A DNA stretch of 64,000 nt from Dyadobacter chenwenxiniae (GCF_022869785.1 NZ_CP094997.1:1674001-1738000); one strand, 5' to 3'; numbered from the stretch's first letter, positions 9,435 to 18,219 are shown. Notes: generated from the letters alone by a model not told the origin. Numbers and translations: made by a program.

Positions 9435-10118
9435 ATGATTACGAAAAATCTCAGATTACTCAGCGTGCTGGTTGTCATTTTTATGTTGACCGGAAGTTTT
9501 TCCGGCGTTCGCGCACAGGGAAAAGAAGAAGACAAAATCAGGGCGGCGGTCTCGGTTTTGAATGATTTCAGCAGCATGGAGGAAAGCATTCCTTCTCAAC
9601 TGCTCGACATTTCAAAAGGCATCATCATTGTCCCCAAACTGATCAATGCAGGGTTAATGGTTGGCGGAAAACATGGTAAGGGAATTGCTTTGGTGAAAAA
9701 TGAAAAAGGGGAATGGAGTGATCCTGTGTTTGTTACGATCACAGGCGGCAGCGTTGGAGCGCAGATTGGCGTGCAGGCCGTTGACCTCGTCCTTATTTTC
9801 AAGAGCAGCAAAACTTTGACGGAAATCGGTAAAGGCAGCTTTACTCTGGGTGGCGACTTGTCTGTTGCGGCCGGGCCATTGGGCAGAAGCTCATCTGCGA
9901 GCACGGATTACAAGCTGGAAGCCGAGGTTTATTCTTATTCCAGGAGCAAAGGTCTGTTTGCAGGCGTTACCATTAATGGCGCAGCGTTATCGGTGGATGC
10001 CAAGGCGAACAATGCATTTTACGGAAATAATGACAGCGCAAACACAATTTTCACTGCTTCAAAAATCTCTTCCAAATCTGTTGAGGAACTGAGGGATAAG
10101 CTGGAAGATTTGAACTAA
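9435..10118 (+). CDS. YSC84/SYLF-domain lipid-binding protein, secreted
   Basis: 227 residues. The ATG at 9435 is preferred over upstream in-frame starts because it begins directly with a signal peptide (hydrophobic residues 8-24, cleavage after VRAQ). The mature part fits the SYLF (Ysc84) domain: a helical start with IPSQLLDISKGIIIVPKL, then GGKHGKGIALV, GSVGAQIGVQAVDLVLIF and a glycine-rich C-terminus ending in SVDAKANNAFYG. The family binds phosphoinositides or other lipids; its bacterial role is unclear. A KTSC gene follows 12 bp downstream, probably in the same transcript. Confidence 0.88.
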   Translation: MITKNLRLLSVLVVIFMLTGSFSGVRAQGKEEDKIRAAVSVLNDFSSMEESIPSQLLDISKGIIIVPKLINAGLMVGGKHGKGIALVKNEKGEWSDPVFVTITGGSVGAQIGVQAVDLVLIFKSSKTLTEIGKGSFTLGGDLSVAAGPLGRSSSASTDYKLEAEVYSYSRSKGLFAGVTINGAALSVDAKANNAFYGNNDSANTIFTASKISSKSVEELRDKLEDLN

Positions 10119-10130
10119 AACCGACTTGTT

Positions 10131-10331
10131 ATGCCATCTTCTGTTGTCGCCAAAATGATATATGACGGAGATTCTGAAACGTTGCGTATTGTTTACGTTT
10201 CGGGGATGGTTTATGATTATAAAAATGTCCCTTTGGAGGTGTACCAAGCAATGAAAAGCTCAGGATCCAAAGGGACATTTTTAAATAAGCATATCAAAGA
10301 CAATTTCGAATTTGAAAAAGTAAATGACTGA
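10131..10331 (+). CDS. KTSC-domain small protein
   Basis: 66 residues matching the KTSC domain family: SSVVAKMIYDGDSETLRIVYVSGMVY, a central Y-x-V-P segment and the GTFLNKHIKDNF end, in which the usual K-T-S-C tetrad is not kept exactly (SKGTFLN). The family is short, cytosolic and sometimes fused to lysyl-tRNA synthetase or nucleic-acid proteins; the function is not settled. It lies 12 bp after the SYLF gene, and a hairpin begins at its stop codon. Confidence 0.85.
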   Translation: MPSSVVAKMIYDGDSETLRIVYVSGMVYDYKNVPLEVYQAMKSSGSKGTFLNKHIKDNFEFEKVND

Positions 10332-10363
10332 GATCAATGGTTGATTATCAGTCATTTGTTTTT
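10322..10363 (+). terminator. Hairpin between convergent genes
   Basis: AAATGACTGA (10322-10331, including the KTSC stop) pairs with TCAGTCATTT (10348-10357), followed by GTTTTTA. It sits between two convergent genes and fits a terminator for the upstream KTSC transcript. Confidence 0.6.
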
Positions 10364-10550
10364 ATGGGATCTCGCAATTCTTTTCATTGCAAAACTTCAC
10401 TTCTCCCGTCTTTTCATTCCTGCATTTCACCTTTCCGGTGACTTTCACCATTGCGCCTTTTTGTATCGATTCGTGATTGATGATCACCCAGATGTCCTTG
10501 CTTCCCTTGATTTTGACACGCGTGCCATCAAAAAATTTTTGTACCGCCAT
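10362..10550 (-). CDS. Small basic protein, unrecognised
   Basis: 62 residues, rich in Lys and Val with no signal peptide. The pattern of short beta strands (GTRVKIKG, DIWVIINHE, GAMVKVTGKVKCRN) suggests a small SH3/KOW-like barrel; two Cys occur near the end (CRNEKTGEVKFCNEKNC makes three in all), which could bind a metal. I do not recognise the family. The ATG at 10550 precedes the first GMC gene base by 35 bp on the same strand, so it may be the last cistron after the GMC gene. Confidence 0.55.
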   Translation of the reverse strand: MAVQKFFDGTRVKIKGSKDIWVIINHESIQKGAMVKVTGKVKCRNEKTGEVKFCNEKNCEIP

Positions 10551-10584
10551 CGCTTAATTTATGTTCAGGGCACAAAGATATGCA

Positions 10585-12297
10585 TCAAATATTTCCCTTT
10601 TTCATTTCGCTCACCGCATGGTCAACAGCTCTTGCCGTTAAAGCCATGTAAGTCAGCGATGGATTTTGCGTGGAAGTGGACGTCATGCAAGCGCCGTCGG
10701 TCACGATCACATTGGGGCAGGCGTGCATCTGGTTCCATTTATTGAGCAGGGAAGTTTTCGGATCGGTCCCCATCCTTACGCCGCCCATTTCGTGGTTTTC
10801 GCTGCCAGGATTGCGTTTTGTGTCCGAAGTTTTAATGTTTGAGAAACCCGATTTGGAGAGCATTTCGCTGAGTTCGGTGTAAAAATCCTTTACCATTTTC
10901 ATATCGTTATCATCAAATTCCACATGCATACGCAGTTGCGGAATGCCCCAGTCGTCTTTCAGTGTTTTGTGAAGGCTCACAAAATTTGTTTCCTTAGGCA
11001 AAGTTTCACCCATCATTTGTGCACCCAGGCTCCATCCGCTGCTATCCGGTTTGAAAAGGCTTTCTTTTAACGAGTCGCCCAGATCGTTTGTGGGGTTACC
11101 CATTTTGGATGCGGAAAAAGAAGTCGCATAACCCCTTAAAAAATCGGTTTCCTGCTTGAAAACATTTCTGAAACGGGGAATGTAGGCGCCATTGGGTCTT
11201 CTGCCTTCAACGGTGCGATCGTGGTAACCGTCGAATTCTGCACTCACACGGCCTCTGTAATTGTGAAAGCCAATGAACTTACCCATTAATCCGTTGTCAT
11301 TGCCGAGTCCATTCGGGAAACGGCTGGAAGTTGAATTGAGTAAAATGAGATTGGAGTTAATCGCCGACGCATTGACGAAAATGATTTTGGCATAATATTC
11401 CTTCATTTCCCTGGTCAGCGCATCTACCACGCGAACGCCGGTCGCGCGCTTTTTTTTCTCATCATAAATAATGGAATGCACAACGGAATGTGGCTGCAAT
11501 GTGAGGTTTCCGGTTTTTTCTGCCCAGGGTAATGTGGATGAATTGGAACTGAAATATCCGCCAAACGGACAGCCACGCTGACACATGGTCCTGTGCTGGC
11601 ACTTAGCGCGTCCCTGCTCCGTGTGAATAGGCTGCGGATCGCTGATATGCGCAACGCGACCGATAATGATCGGGCGCGTATTGTTGTAATTTTTTGCTGT
11701 GAGGTCGCTGAAATGCTTTTCAACGCAAGACATTTCATGTGGTTTAAGAAATTCACCGTCAGGCAATTGAGGCAACCCATCTTTATTTCCCGAAATCCCC
11801 GCAAACTTCTCCACGTAACTGTACCAGGGTGCCATGTCCGCATAACGGATCGGCCAGTCAATGCCAAAACCATCGCGGGCAGGGCCCTCAAAGTCAAAAT
11901 CCGACCAGCGTTGCGTTTGTCTCGCCCATAAAAGTGACCTGCCACCGACCTGATAACCACGCATCCAGTCAAACGGTTTGTCCTGAACATACGGATGGTC
12001 CGCGTCTTTCACCACGAAATGCATGGCGTCTTCCTTGAAAATGTAATGCTTGCTTGCCATAGGATTCGCCTCCCGGATCGCCAACGAAGGCTGACCGCGA
12101 TGTTCAAATTCCCAGGGCTGCATATGAGCGGTAGGGTAGTCCACAATGTGTTTTACATCCCTGCCGCGTTCCAGGATTAATGTCTTTAAACCTCTCTCCG
12201 TGAGTTCCTTGGCAGCCCATCCGCCACTAATGCCGGTGCCCACTACAATGGCATCAAAAGTCTGCTGCTTTTCGGAATCTATATTGAAATATGACAT
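10585..12297 (-). CDS. GMC-family FAD-dependent oxidoreductase
   Basis: 570 residues. The N-terminal Rossmann fingerprint VVGTGISGGWAAKELTERG, ending in the acidic ILERG, binds FAD; the C-terminal GMC segment includes NHEMGGVRMGTDPKTSLLNKW and NPSLTYMALTARA, where the catalytic His/Asn pair lies. The closest family is the gluconate-2-dehydrogenase/glucose-choline oxidase-like GMC group widespread in Bacteroidota. A Cys-rich segment (CQHRTMCQRGCPFGG) resembles the cluster seen in that subgroup. No Tat signal is visible. It starts 24 bp after the secreted esterase gene and is probably co-transcribed with it; the likely substrate is a sugar or sugar alcohol. Confidence 0.92.
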   Translation of the reverse strand: MSYFNIDSEKQQTFDAIVVGTGISGGWAAKELTERGLKTLILERGRDVKHIVDYPTAHMQPWEFEHRGQPSLAIREANPMASKHYIFKEDAMHFVVKDADHPYVQDKPFDWMRGYQVGGRSLLWARQTQRWSDFDFEGPARDGFGIDWPIRYADMAPWYSYVEKFAGISGNKDGLPQLPDGEFLKPHEMSCVEKHFSDLTAKNYNNTRPIIIGRVAHISDPQPIHTEQGRAKCQHRTMCQRGCPFGGYFSSNSSTLPWAEKTGNLTLQPHSVVHSIIYDEKKKRATGVRVVDALTREMKEYYAKIIFVNASAINSNLILLNSTSSRFPNGLGNDNGLMGKFIGFHNYRGRVSAEFDGYHDRTVEGRRPNGAYIPRFRNVFKQETDFLRGYATSFSASKMGNPTNDLGDSLKESLFKPDSSGWSLGAQMMGETLPKETNFVSLHKTLKDDWGIPQLRMHVEFDDNDMKMVKDFYTELSEMLSKSGFSNIKTSDTKRNPGSENHEMGGVRMGTDPKTSLLNKWNQMHACPNVIVTDGACMTSTSTQNPSLTYMALTARAVDHAVSEMKKGNI

Positions 12298-12321
12298 ATT
12301 AATTATAAAAGTCAGGACGCT

Positions 12322-13542
12322 TTATTTTGTTTTAGAAGGTGTTTTTTGCCAAAGATTGGGCAGCAGCTTGTCGTGTAGCAACATCCGCCATGTTCCCCAA
12401 TCATGCGCACCGTCGCCGCCAATGTAGTAATCGTGTTTGATTCCCTGTTTCTCCAACGCCTTATGCGTTGCTTCCGAGCGTTTTCCAACGAAATCGAGCT
12501 CACCGCTGCCCAAGCCCACCAGCAAATAGTCCACCTTTTCTTTCACTTTCGGGTCATTGAAAAACGTAGGGTTCAATTTTTCAGGGTCCAGATCGCCCGC
12601 ACTCAGAATACCAAACGAACTGAACAAATCCAAAGCATTGAAACCCACTGCCTCCGTGTGACGGCCACCCATGGATAAGCCCGAAATAGCCCGCGATTTC
12701 CGGTCGGCAATGGTGCTGTAAGCTTTGTCAACATAGGGAACGATATGCTTTCTTAATTCTTCTTCAAAAAGCACATATGTTTTTTCGAGATGTTTCGGAT
12801 CGCTGCGGTGAATTACCTGATTATTAGGCATAGCAATGATCATAGGCATAATTTTTCCCTCCGAAAGCAAATTGTCCGCAATGAAATTGGCACGGCCGTC
12901 GAACATCCAGCCGGACGCAAGTTCGCCGCTGCCGCCCATTAAATAAAGGACAGGGTATTTTTTCCTTGGATCGTAGCCCGGGGGCGTGTATACATACATT
13001 TCCCGCTCGCCTTTCAGGACATCGGAATGGTAAATGTGGCGTGTAATGCTGCCATGAGGAACATTTTTGGCATCATAATAAGCAGGGCCGCTATCATGGA
13101 CGATTACATTGCTGTAACCAGGCTGATTGGATGTGCCTGTAAATGTATTGTTGGGATCGGCAACCGGAACGCCGTCGATCAGCAGTCGGTAAACGTAAAT
13201 ATTGGGCTTTACGGGCCCAACTTTCAGCATCCAGGTGCTGTCGGCACCCTTCACGAACGGAATGGGATCTTTTGTATTCAAAGCAAGCAGAATGGGCCCG
13301 CCCGTCAGCTCCACTTTGTGCGCATCCGGTGCTTTTACGCGAAATGTAATGGTATGGTCGTCTGCCACTTCGGGGGAAATTACATTGCCGCCGTAAGGGT
13401 TCAGTTTTTCTGTATTCTTTTGTGGATTCCAGTCGAGGTTCACATTGGCTTGCTGCGCATATGCGCCCACAAAGGGCATAAGGAACATGAGTGTTACCAG
13501 GCAACATGCATTGTGCCAGGTGATTTGGTAATCCTTTTTCAT
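12322..13542 (-). CDS. Secreted CE1-type esterase with N-terminal CBM48/E-set domain
   Basis: 406 residues from the ATG at 13542, which begins with KK and a signal peptide ending GAYAQQ; the longer in-frame start adds nine residues without purpose. Residues ~35-140 form an E-set/CBM48-like domain (ITFRVKAPDAHKVELTG), followed by an alpha/beta-hydrolase of the esterase D/feruloyl esterase type: YLMGGSGE oxyanion region, nucleophile GLSMGG (Ser near 287) and GAHDWGTWR with the catalytic His. Enzymes of this architecture release feruloyl or acetyl groups from plant xylans. It precedes the GMC oxidoreductase by 24 bp, so ester cleavage followed by oxidation is a plausible pairing. Confidence 0.9.
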   Translation of the reverse strand: MKKDYQITWHNACCLVTLMFLMPFVGAYAQQANVNLDWNPQKNTEKLNPYGGNVISPEVADDHTITFRVKAPDAHKVELTGGPILLALNTKDPIPFVKGADSTWMLKVGPVKPNIYVYRLLIDGVPVADPNNTFTGTSNQPGYSNVIVHDSGPAYYDAKNVPHGSITRHIYHSDVLKGEREMYVYTPPGYDPRKKYPVLYLMGGSGELASGWMFDGRANFIADNLLSEGKIMPMIIAMPNNQVIHRSDPKHLEKTYVLFEEELRKHIVPYVDKAYSTIADRKSRAISGLSMGGRHTEAVGFNALDLFSSFGILSAGDLDPEKLNPTFFNDPKVKEKVDYLLVGLGSGELDFVGKRSEATHKALEKQGIKHDYYIGGDGAHDWGTWRMLLHDKLLPNLWQKTPSKTK

Positions 13543-13634
13543 ACTGAATTTATTTCGTCCGAAGCACATGCTGCTTTCCTGAATAAAGACGGCGTTTTAG
13601 CAAGATTACCCACTGTGATAGTGATTAAAAAAAT

Positions 13635-13664
13635 AACCGGTCCCCGTTTCCGGGAGCCGGTTCA
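13635..13664 (-). terminator. Rho-independent terminator of the thioredoxin-like gene
   Basis: AACCGGTCCCC (13635-13645) pairs with CGGGAGCCGGTT (13651-13662) with one mismatch; on the minus strand it is followed by ATTTTTTT. It lies about 40 bp past the stop of the thioredoxin-like gene. Confidence 0.85.
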
Positions 13665-13701
13665 GTGTTTAATGTTAAGTTAAACGGAAAAAGCGCAACT
13701 G

Positions 13702-14187
13702 TCAGATTTTTTTTAATGCATTGAAAATTGTCTGATGGGGTTGCTCGCCTTCAAATGTGTTCACCAGCTTTCCCGCTTTGTTGTAGATCGCAATGTAAGG
13801 GAAAGATTTGATCCCGTAATAGCGCTGAACTGTGTAGGAGTAACCCTCTGTCCCTACTTTAATGTTGGGATAGGTGCTCAATTTATACAGACTAGCAAAG
13901 GGTTTCAGCATTTCCATCGACTGGAAAGTTACCATCACAACCTGCTTGTTAGCGATCACACTGTAATTTTTGAGCATGTCTTTTGTGAAATTCTGACAAT
14001 GCTCGCAATCGGGCGAGAAGTAAATTAAAACCACTGGCCCGGCTGCCAGTTGCGACGAAGTGTACTGCTGTCCGTTGACGAGCTTTATCTGAAATGGCGC
14101 AATTTTCTTGTCCAGCAACGTAGACTGAGAAAAGGCAAAACTGCTTGCAAAAACGAAAAGCAGGGCAGGGATTATTTTTCGGAACAT
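13702..14187 (-). CDS. Secreted thioredoxin-like (TlpA/AhpC-TSA type) protein
   Basis: 161 residues from the ATG at 14187, chosen because it starts directly with a signal peptide (MFRKIIPALLF...FAFS). The redox motif CEHC is at residues 61-64, preceded by VVLIYFSPD as in TlpA/ResA folds, and the cis-Pro loop IKSFPYIAIY follows later. It probably acts in the periplasm on disulfides or with a peroxidase-like reaction; the partner is not known. The gene is monocistronic by appearance, with a terminator downstream and 55 bp to the next gene upstream. Confidence 0.88.
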   Translation of the reverse strand: MFRKIIPALLFVFASSFAFSQSTLLDKKIAPFQIKLVNGQQYTSSQLAAGPVVLIYFSPDCEHCQNFTKDMLKNYSVIANKQVVMVTFQSMEMLKPFASLYKLSTYPNIKVGTEGYSYTVQRYYGIKSFPYIAIYNKAGKLVNTFEGEQPHQTIFNALKKI

Positions 14188-14242
14188 ATTGATAACACTC
14201 TTTTGAAAATTTAGAGTGCGCAAGTTATTAATCTTTGAAGTT

Positions 14243-15208
14243 TTATCCAGCTACCTTTTCGCTTAGTTTTTTACGAATATTTTTCAATTGGTTAATGTGT
14301 CGCTTAGAGTGGCAAACTACGAAGTTAAGCCATTCCCAGCGCGTCAGTTCGCCCATGCCGGGGAATGCAAACGCGGTGGCCGTTAAGGTCAGGTCATGCC
14401 CTGCCGCCACCTTCCTGTTTTCTTCCCGCTCTTTTGTAAACGCAGCGATAAGTTCCGCTTTGTTATGTGGTCCGTTGGACGGGATATTGAAATGGGGCGC
14501 TTTTAATTTGGTTGAAAAGTCCAGGAAGATCTGCTCGATTTCAGCAATGTTGGCATCTACGGGCCTTTTGGTGCCGGAAGAATCGCCCAGGAGCATATCC
14601 GGCAGCCCACTCTCTGATTTGAGAATATGCTCAACCACCTGCCCGGCTGTCCAGCTTCCTTCGAATGGAACTTCGTTGATTTCCTCTTCATCAAATGCGT
14701 TGATTGCTTCCAGGAAGTTCTGGGTTGTACTATCAAGCTGGTCTATCAGGGCACTCGGGCTGATGGACGTTTCGGCCAGTTCCTTCATGATCAAAAGTGC
14801 ATGATCCCAGGCATCAGACATCATTTCATAATATTCAATTCCCATATCGCACTGTACATCCAGCTGCGTTGCGCCGTTTTCTTCGTGAAGCCGGTATATT
14901 TCTTCAAAACCTTTTACGCTTTGCGCTTCTTCGTTGTCGTAGCTTTCTACGCCGTTGTTTAGAACACCCGTATATTCAATAATCAGTTCTTCTGCCGGTT
15001 TTTTAACCGCAATTTTGCCTATAATGCCATTTTTAGAATCATCTGTAAAAACGGCTTTGCTGCCAATTTGCCAATCCGTTTCCGCCTGCGTTCCTTCGCT
15101 GAATGCATTGAACCAGATTTTGTTTTTGTCATTTGAAATAATGGTTTCCCAAACGTTCTCTTTCGGCGCCAGAATAGCGATTGATTTCTTAATCAGCTTC
15201 GTTTCCAT
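14243..15208 (-). CDS. SRPBCC (AHSA1-like) and DinB domain fusion
   Basis: 321 residues in two parts. Residues ~1-150 look like an SRPBCC/AHSA1 START-like barrel (KKSIAILAPKENVWETI at the start, helix MSDAWDHALLIMKELAE at the end). Residues ~155-321 form a DinB/DUF664-type four-helix bundle with the metal-binding histidines in the positions expected: GSWTAGQVVEHIL and CHSKRHINQLKNI. DinB proteins in Firmicutes act as thiol transferases (bacillithiol) or metal-binding enzymes; the fusion to a ligand-binding barrel suggests a small-molecule enzyme or sensor. The next gene upstream encodes another SRPBCC protein, 41 bp away on the same strand. Confidence 0.85.
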   Translation of the reverse strand: METKLIKKSIAILAPKENVWETIISNDKNKIWFNAFSEGTQAETDWQIGSKAVFTDDSKNGIIGKIAVKKPAEELIIEYTGVLNNGVESYDNEEAQSVKGFEEIYRLHEENGATQLDVQCDMGIEYYEMMSDAWDHALLIMKELAETSISPSALIDQLDSTTQNFLEAINAFDEEEINEVPFEGSWTAGQVVEHILKSESGLPDMLLGDSSGTKRPVDANIAEIEQIFLDFSTKLKAPHFNIPSNGPHNKAELIAAFTKEREENRKVAAGHDLTLTATAFAFPGMGELTRWEWLNFVVCHSKRHINQLKNIRKKLSEKVAG

Positions 15209-15249
15209 GGTTTCTGTCGTTTATTATGTTGATTGATGAACTGTTAATA

Positions 15250-15783
15250 TTATTTTTCAAGATTGCGTTTGAGGTTGGACAGACTGGCTTCCAGATCCTT
15301 ACCCAATATTCCGTCAATGAAAAGGTTGGTAATGTTCATTGGATATTTACTGACGCCCCTCATTCCCCAGGTCATACGCGTCTGGTCATTTCCAGCAGTG
15401 GTAGTCGTCATTTCAGCGATCCCGACTCCTTCAAAAGGACGGATAAAACGTACTTCAATGTTTAACTTCTCACCTTCTTTCATGTCGGTAATCTCCTGCT
15501 CACCCTGTCCTACATTTTTATCCTTGCTGTCCCACGCGTATTTAAAGCCGACTGTTCCGTCGATTCCTGAGAAGGTTTTCTTCATGGTTGGATCAGCCAT
15601 CACCCACTTGCTGTAATGGTCCTGATTTTTTAAGAATTTGATGTAGTCAAAGACTGTTGCTCTGGGTCTGTTAATCGTGATTTCACGTTTTACCTCATAT
15701 TCTTTTTTGACGAAAACCGCCACGATCAGCAAAACGACAATGATACAGGCAATAACTGCAAGAATTGTAAGGACGATTTTCAT
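15250..15783 (-). CDS. Membrane-anchored SRPBCC-family protein
   Basis: 177 residues from the ATG at 15783; the upstream in-frame start would add ten residues before the membrane segment. An N-terminal transmembrane helix (residues 2-24, VLTILAVIACIIVVLLIVAVF) is followed by a polyketide-cyclase/SRPBCC-like domain starting VKREITINRPRATVFDYIKFLKN. The barrel likely faces the periplasm or cytosolic face and binds a hydrophobic ligand; no catalytic residue can be assigned. It is followed at 41 bp by the SRPBCC-DinB fusion, suggesting a shared transcript. Confidence 0.85.
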   Translation of the reverse strand: MKIVLTILAVIACIIVVLLIVAVFVKKEYEVKREITINRPRATVFDYIKFLKNQDHYSKWVMADPTMKKTFSGIDGTVGFKYAWDSKDKNVGQGEQEITDMKEGEKLNIEVRFIRPFEGVGIAEMTTTTAGNDQTRMTWGMRGVSKYPMNITNLFIDGILGKDLEASLSNLKRNLEK

Positions 15784-15914
15784 CAGATGATAGGTTAGGT
15801 TGCCAAAATGCAATTGGATGTTACAAACCTACAAGTCTTTTGGGAGACGCCTGGGGGGCGAATATGTCAACTTTGGGGGTAGAATGCGACAGAAAAGCGG
15901 GTGGCGGGGTTGTA

Positions 15915-16157
15915 TTACATCCAGCCACCTACCCGATATCCGTAACTATCTATAATTGTGCGGAACACTTTGTCACGCTCATCTTCGCTGCTGTAAACCC
16001 ATCTGTCGAGGGTCGTGGACATATAGCTGTCTTTGACTGTGATCTGTTTTTGAAATACAATATGAAACCCGGCGCCGCTGCGGTCCAGCTTGATCGTGTC
16101 AACGTTATCGAGGTTGATGGCCTTTTTCTGCTTGTCGTCGTAAATGATAGTTGGCAT
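15915..16157 (-). CDS. Small protein, unrecognised
   Basis: 80 residues, no signal peptide, charged and with a beta-rich start: MPTIIYDDKQKKAINLDNVDTIKL, then HIVFQKQI, and a helix SSEDERDKVFRTIIDSYG. This alternation resembles small beta-barrel/PH-like folds that read out a residue window, but I do not recognise the family. The ATG at 16157 follows an AT-rich stretch with the divergent GlxA-type regulator 113 bp away, so the two could share a regulatory region. Confidence 0.55.
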   Translation of the reverse strand: MPTIIYDDKQKKAINLDNVDTIKLDRSGAGFHIVFQKQITVKDSYMSTTLDRWVYSSEDERDKVFRTIIDSYGYRVGGWM

Positions 16158-16270
16158 TGAAAATGGGTTTGATGATTAAGATAATACCATAAGTTGCTTT
16201 AATGGCTAGACTACTGACACGAGGATGAATACATCTTGAATGCGATGGTCTATTTACTTATTTTTGAACT

Positions 16271-17255
16271 ATGAAGCATATATCAGTTCTTGTTCCAAGA
16301 GGCGATGCGGCGCTTGGGACTATCGAGGGGCCTTTCAAATTTTTTTTGTTTGTCAATGACTTCCTGGCGGCAATGGGCAGGGCTCCTGCTTTTGATGTGC
16401 AGCTGGTGGGTATGACCGCTGATCCTCAGAAATATAGCGGAGTTTTTACGGTTGTGCCGGATGTGACGATCCAGGATCTGAAAAAGACGGACCTGGTTAT
16501 CATTCCGGCCGTTAATGGTGACCGGGACAGCGTTATTGAAATGAATAAAAGCTTTTTCCCCTGGATCATCGAACAGCACGAGAAAGGCGCGGAAGTCGCG
16601 AGCTTGTGCGTAGGTGCATTTCTCCTGGCGGCCACCGGCATGTTGAACGGCAAAAGCTGTACAACGCACTGGATGTCAGCTCCTGATTTTAAGAACATGT
16701 TCCCGGAAGTGAATTTAATGGACAATCGCATCATTACAGACGAAAACGGCGTGTATACCAGTGGCGGTGCGAATACTTTCTGGAATCTGCTGGTTTATCT
16801 GGTCGAAAAATACATTGACCGCCAGATGGCCATTTACACGACGAAATTTTTCATGATTGAAATCGACCGCAACACACAATCGCCTTTTATTATGTTCACG
16901 GGCCAGAAGGAGCACGAAGATGAGGAAGTAAGAAAGGCGCAGGAATTCATAGAAAGAAGTTTTCAGGATAAGATTACGGTGGATCAGCTTTCGGAAATGT
17001 TTGCGATCGGGCGCCCGGAGTTTCGAACGCAGATTCAAGAAGGCCACTTCCAATTCTGTTGTGGAATACATTCAGCGGGTGAAAATTGAGGCTGCTAAGA
17101 AGAGTTTCGAGGTAAGCCGGAAAAATGTGACAGAACTTATGTACGAGGTCGGATACACGGATACCAAAGCATTTCGCAGCACGTTCAAGAAAATTACCGG
17201 TCTGTCGCCCAATGAATACAGAAATAAGTATAACAAAAGCCAGATCAGCGCATAA
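16271..17255 (+). pseudogene. GlxA-family AraC-type regulator, frameshifted
   Basis: The N-terminal half (16271 onward, ~245 residues) is a DJ-1/PfpI-like domain with VASLCVGAFLLAATGMLNGKS, as in GlxA-type AraC regulators. The helix-turn-helix part continues only in the next frame (…SFERRFKKATSNSVVEYIQ, VTELMYEVGYTDTKAFRSTFKKITGLSPNEYR). The switch is at the CCC run 17014-17016: the expected GRRSFERRF reads as GRPEFRTQI because of one extra C; without it a ~327-residue intact regulator results. The in-frame product would stop at 17089 and lose the DNA-binding domain. Either a real inactivation or an assembly error in a C run. Confidence 0.85.
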
Positions 17256-17259
17256 TCCT

Positions 17260-17754
17260 TTACATATATTTCATTCCATCATACCCCAGCAATCTGCGCC
17301 ATAATGCGATTTGTCCGATGATATTCGCCTCGCGATAAGAGCTGAACGCGATCATTTCCTTTACGGTGTACGCAACATCCGGACCCATTTGAATCTTCAC
17401 GGCAAGCTGCGCGTCCGTTGCGTTCACAAGGGCGTCGCGCAATACGGGCGAAATGCGGTCCCAGTCCTGGCGGTAAGTTTCCAGCGTAGGATAAGTCGCC
17501 CCTTCCTGAATGCCTTTGTTGTCTGAGAAAAGATCATGACCGTGTTGTTTTTCGTCGTGACCGAATTGTCTGGCCATTTCGAACCGCTGCTCAACGGCGC
17601 TTCCAGCCAGCCATGCAATGTGGTTGGCTTTGGAATTAAGGCGGTTGTGGCGATCTCCGTCCGAGATGCCATCCAGTGCGCTTTTGAAGAATGTGGTTTG
17701 CATATCATACAGTTCGATCAGTTCGTATATTTTGCTTTCGCTTGCTGTTGCCAT
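17260..17754 (-). CDS. DinB-family protein
   Basis: 164 residues forming a DinB-like helical bundle, with helix 1 (SKIYELIELYDMQTTFFKSAL), a conserved ANHIAWLAGSAVEQRFE helix holding one metal-binding His, and SYREANIIGQIALWRRLLG as the last helix, where the third ligand is less clear. Belongs to the large DinB/YfiT-type superfamily; the exact reaction is unknown. It ends 5 bp past the regulator pseudogene, convergent with it. Confidence 0.8.
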   Translation of the reverse strand: MATASESKIYELIELYDMQTTFFKSALDGISDGDRHNRLNSKANHIAWLAGSAVEQRFEMARQFGHDEKQHGHDLFSDNKGIQEGATYPTLETYRQDWDRISPVLRDALVNATDAQLAVKIQMGPDVAYTVKEMIAFSSYREANIIGQIALWRRLLGYDGMKYM

Positions 17755-17841
17755 GATGATGGTTGAAGTTTGATTTAGAATGCATTACATCTCACACCGG
17801 CTCTTGCAGCCGGCATGAAAAGGACCTGATATTTGAATAAG

Positions 17842-18219
17842 TTACTCCTGAATCACGGAAAGAATGTTCCCGGCCGGGTCGGTAAACCACGCAACGGACG
17901 GATTTCCACGCGAAATGTTGTTTCCATCGGTTTTCAATTCAGGGAAATCATAACTTTCGAATGCAACGCCCAATGCTTTAAGGTCCTTTACGGCCTGGTC
18001 AATGTCGGGAACGGGGAAGTTGAGTACCGTGAATGTAGCAGGTGTATGATTTGGCTTTTCATAAATGATGAGGTCGTTGCTTCCTGCGATGTGCAGTTGC
18101 AGCAAACCCATTTCCTTCATTTCAGAGATATCTATTTTAAGGATGTCTCCGTAAAATTCTCTGGCTTTTTGCAGATTATCCACCGAAAATCCACTGAATG
18201 CTTTCGTTTCTTTGAACAT
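17842..18219 (-). CDS. VOC-family (glyoxalase/bleomycin-resistance-like) protein
   Basis: 125 residues from the ATG at 18219, preferred because the longer start would run into the MFS gene. The VOC fold is visible: AFSGFSVDNLQKAREFYGDIL, then LQLHIAGSNDLIIYEK, NFPVPDIDQAVKDLKALGV, and the closing WFTDPAGNILSVIQE. Metal ligands are not fully conserved. These proteins are glyoxalases, dioxygenases or drug-binding proteins; which one is unclear. The MFS gene precedes it by 22 bp on the same strand. Confidence 0.85.
   Translation of the reverse strand: MFKETKAFSGFSVDNLQKAREFYGDILKIDISEMKEMGLLQLHIAGSNDLIIYEKPNHTPATFTVLNFPVPDIDQAVKDLKALGVAFESYDFPELKTDGNNISRGNPSVAWFTDPAGNILSVIQE

Noticed and set aside
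14235..14804. 189-codon plus-strand frame
   Set aside because: Antisense to the SRPBCC-DinB gene, Ser-rich without a family match.
17797..17813. CCGGCT-CTTGC-AGCCGG hairpin between DinB and VOC genes
   Set aside because: Only 6 bp without a T-run on either strand, so not a convincing terminator.
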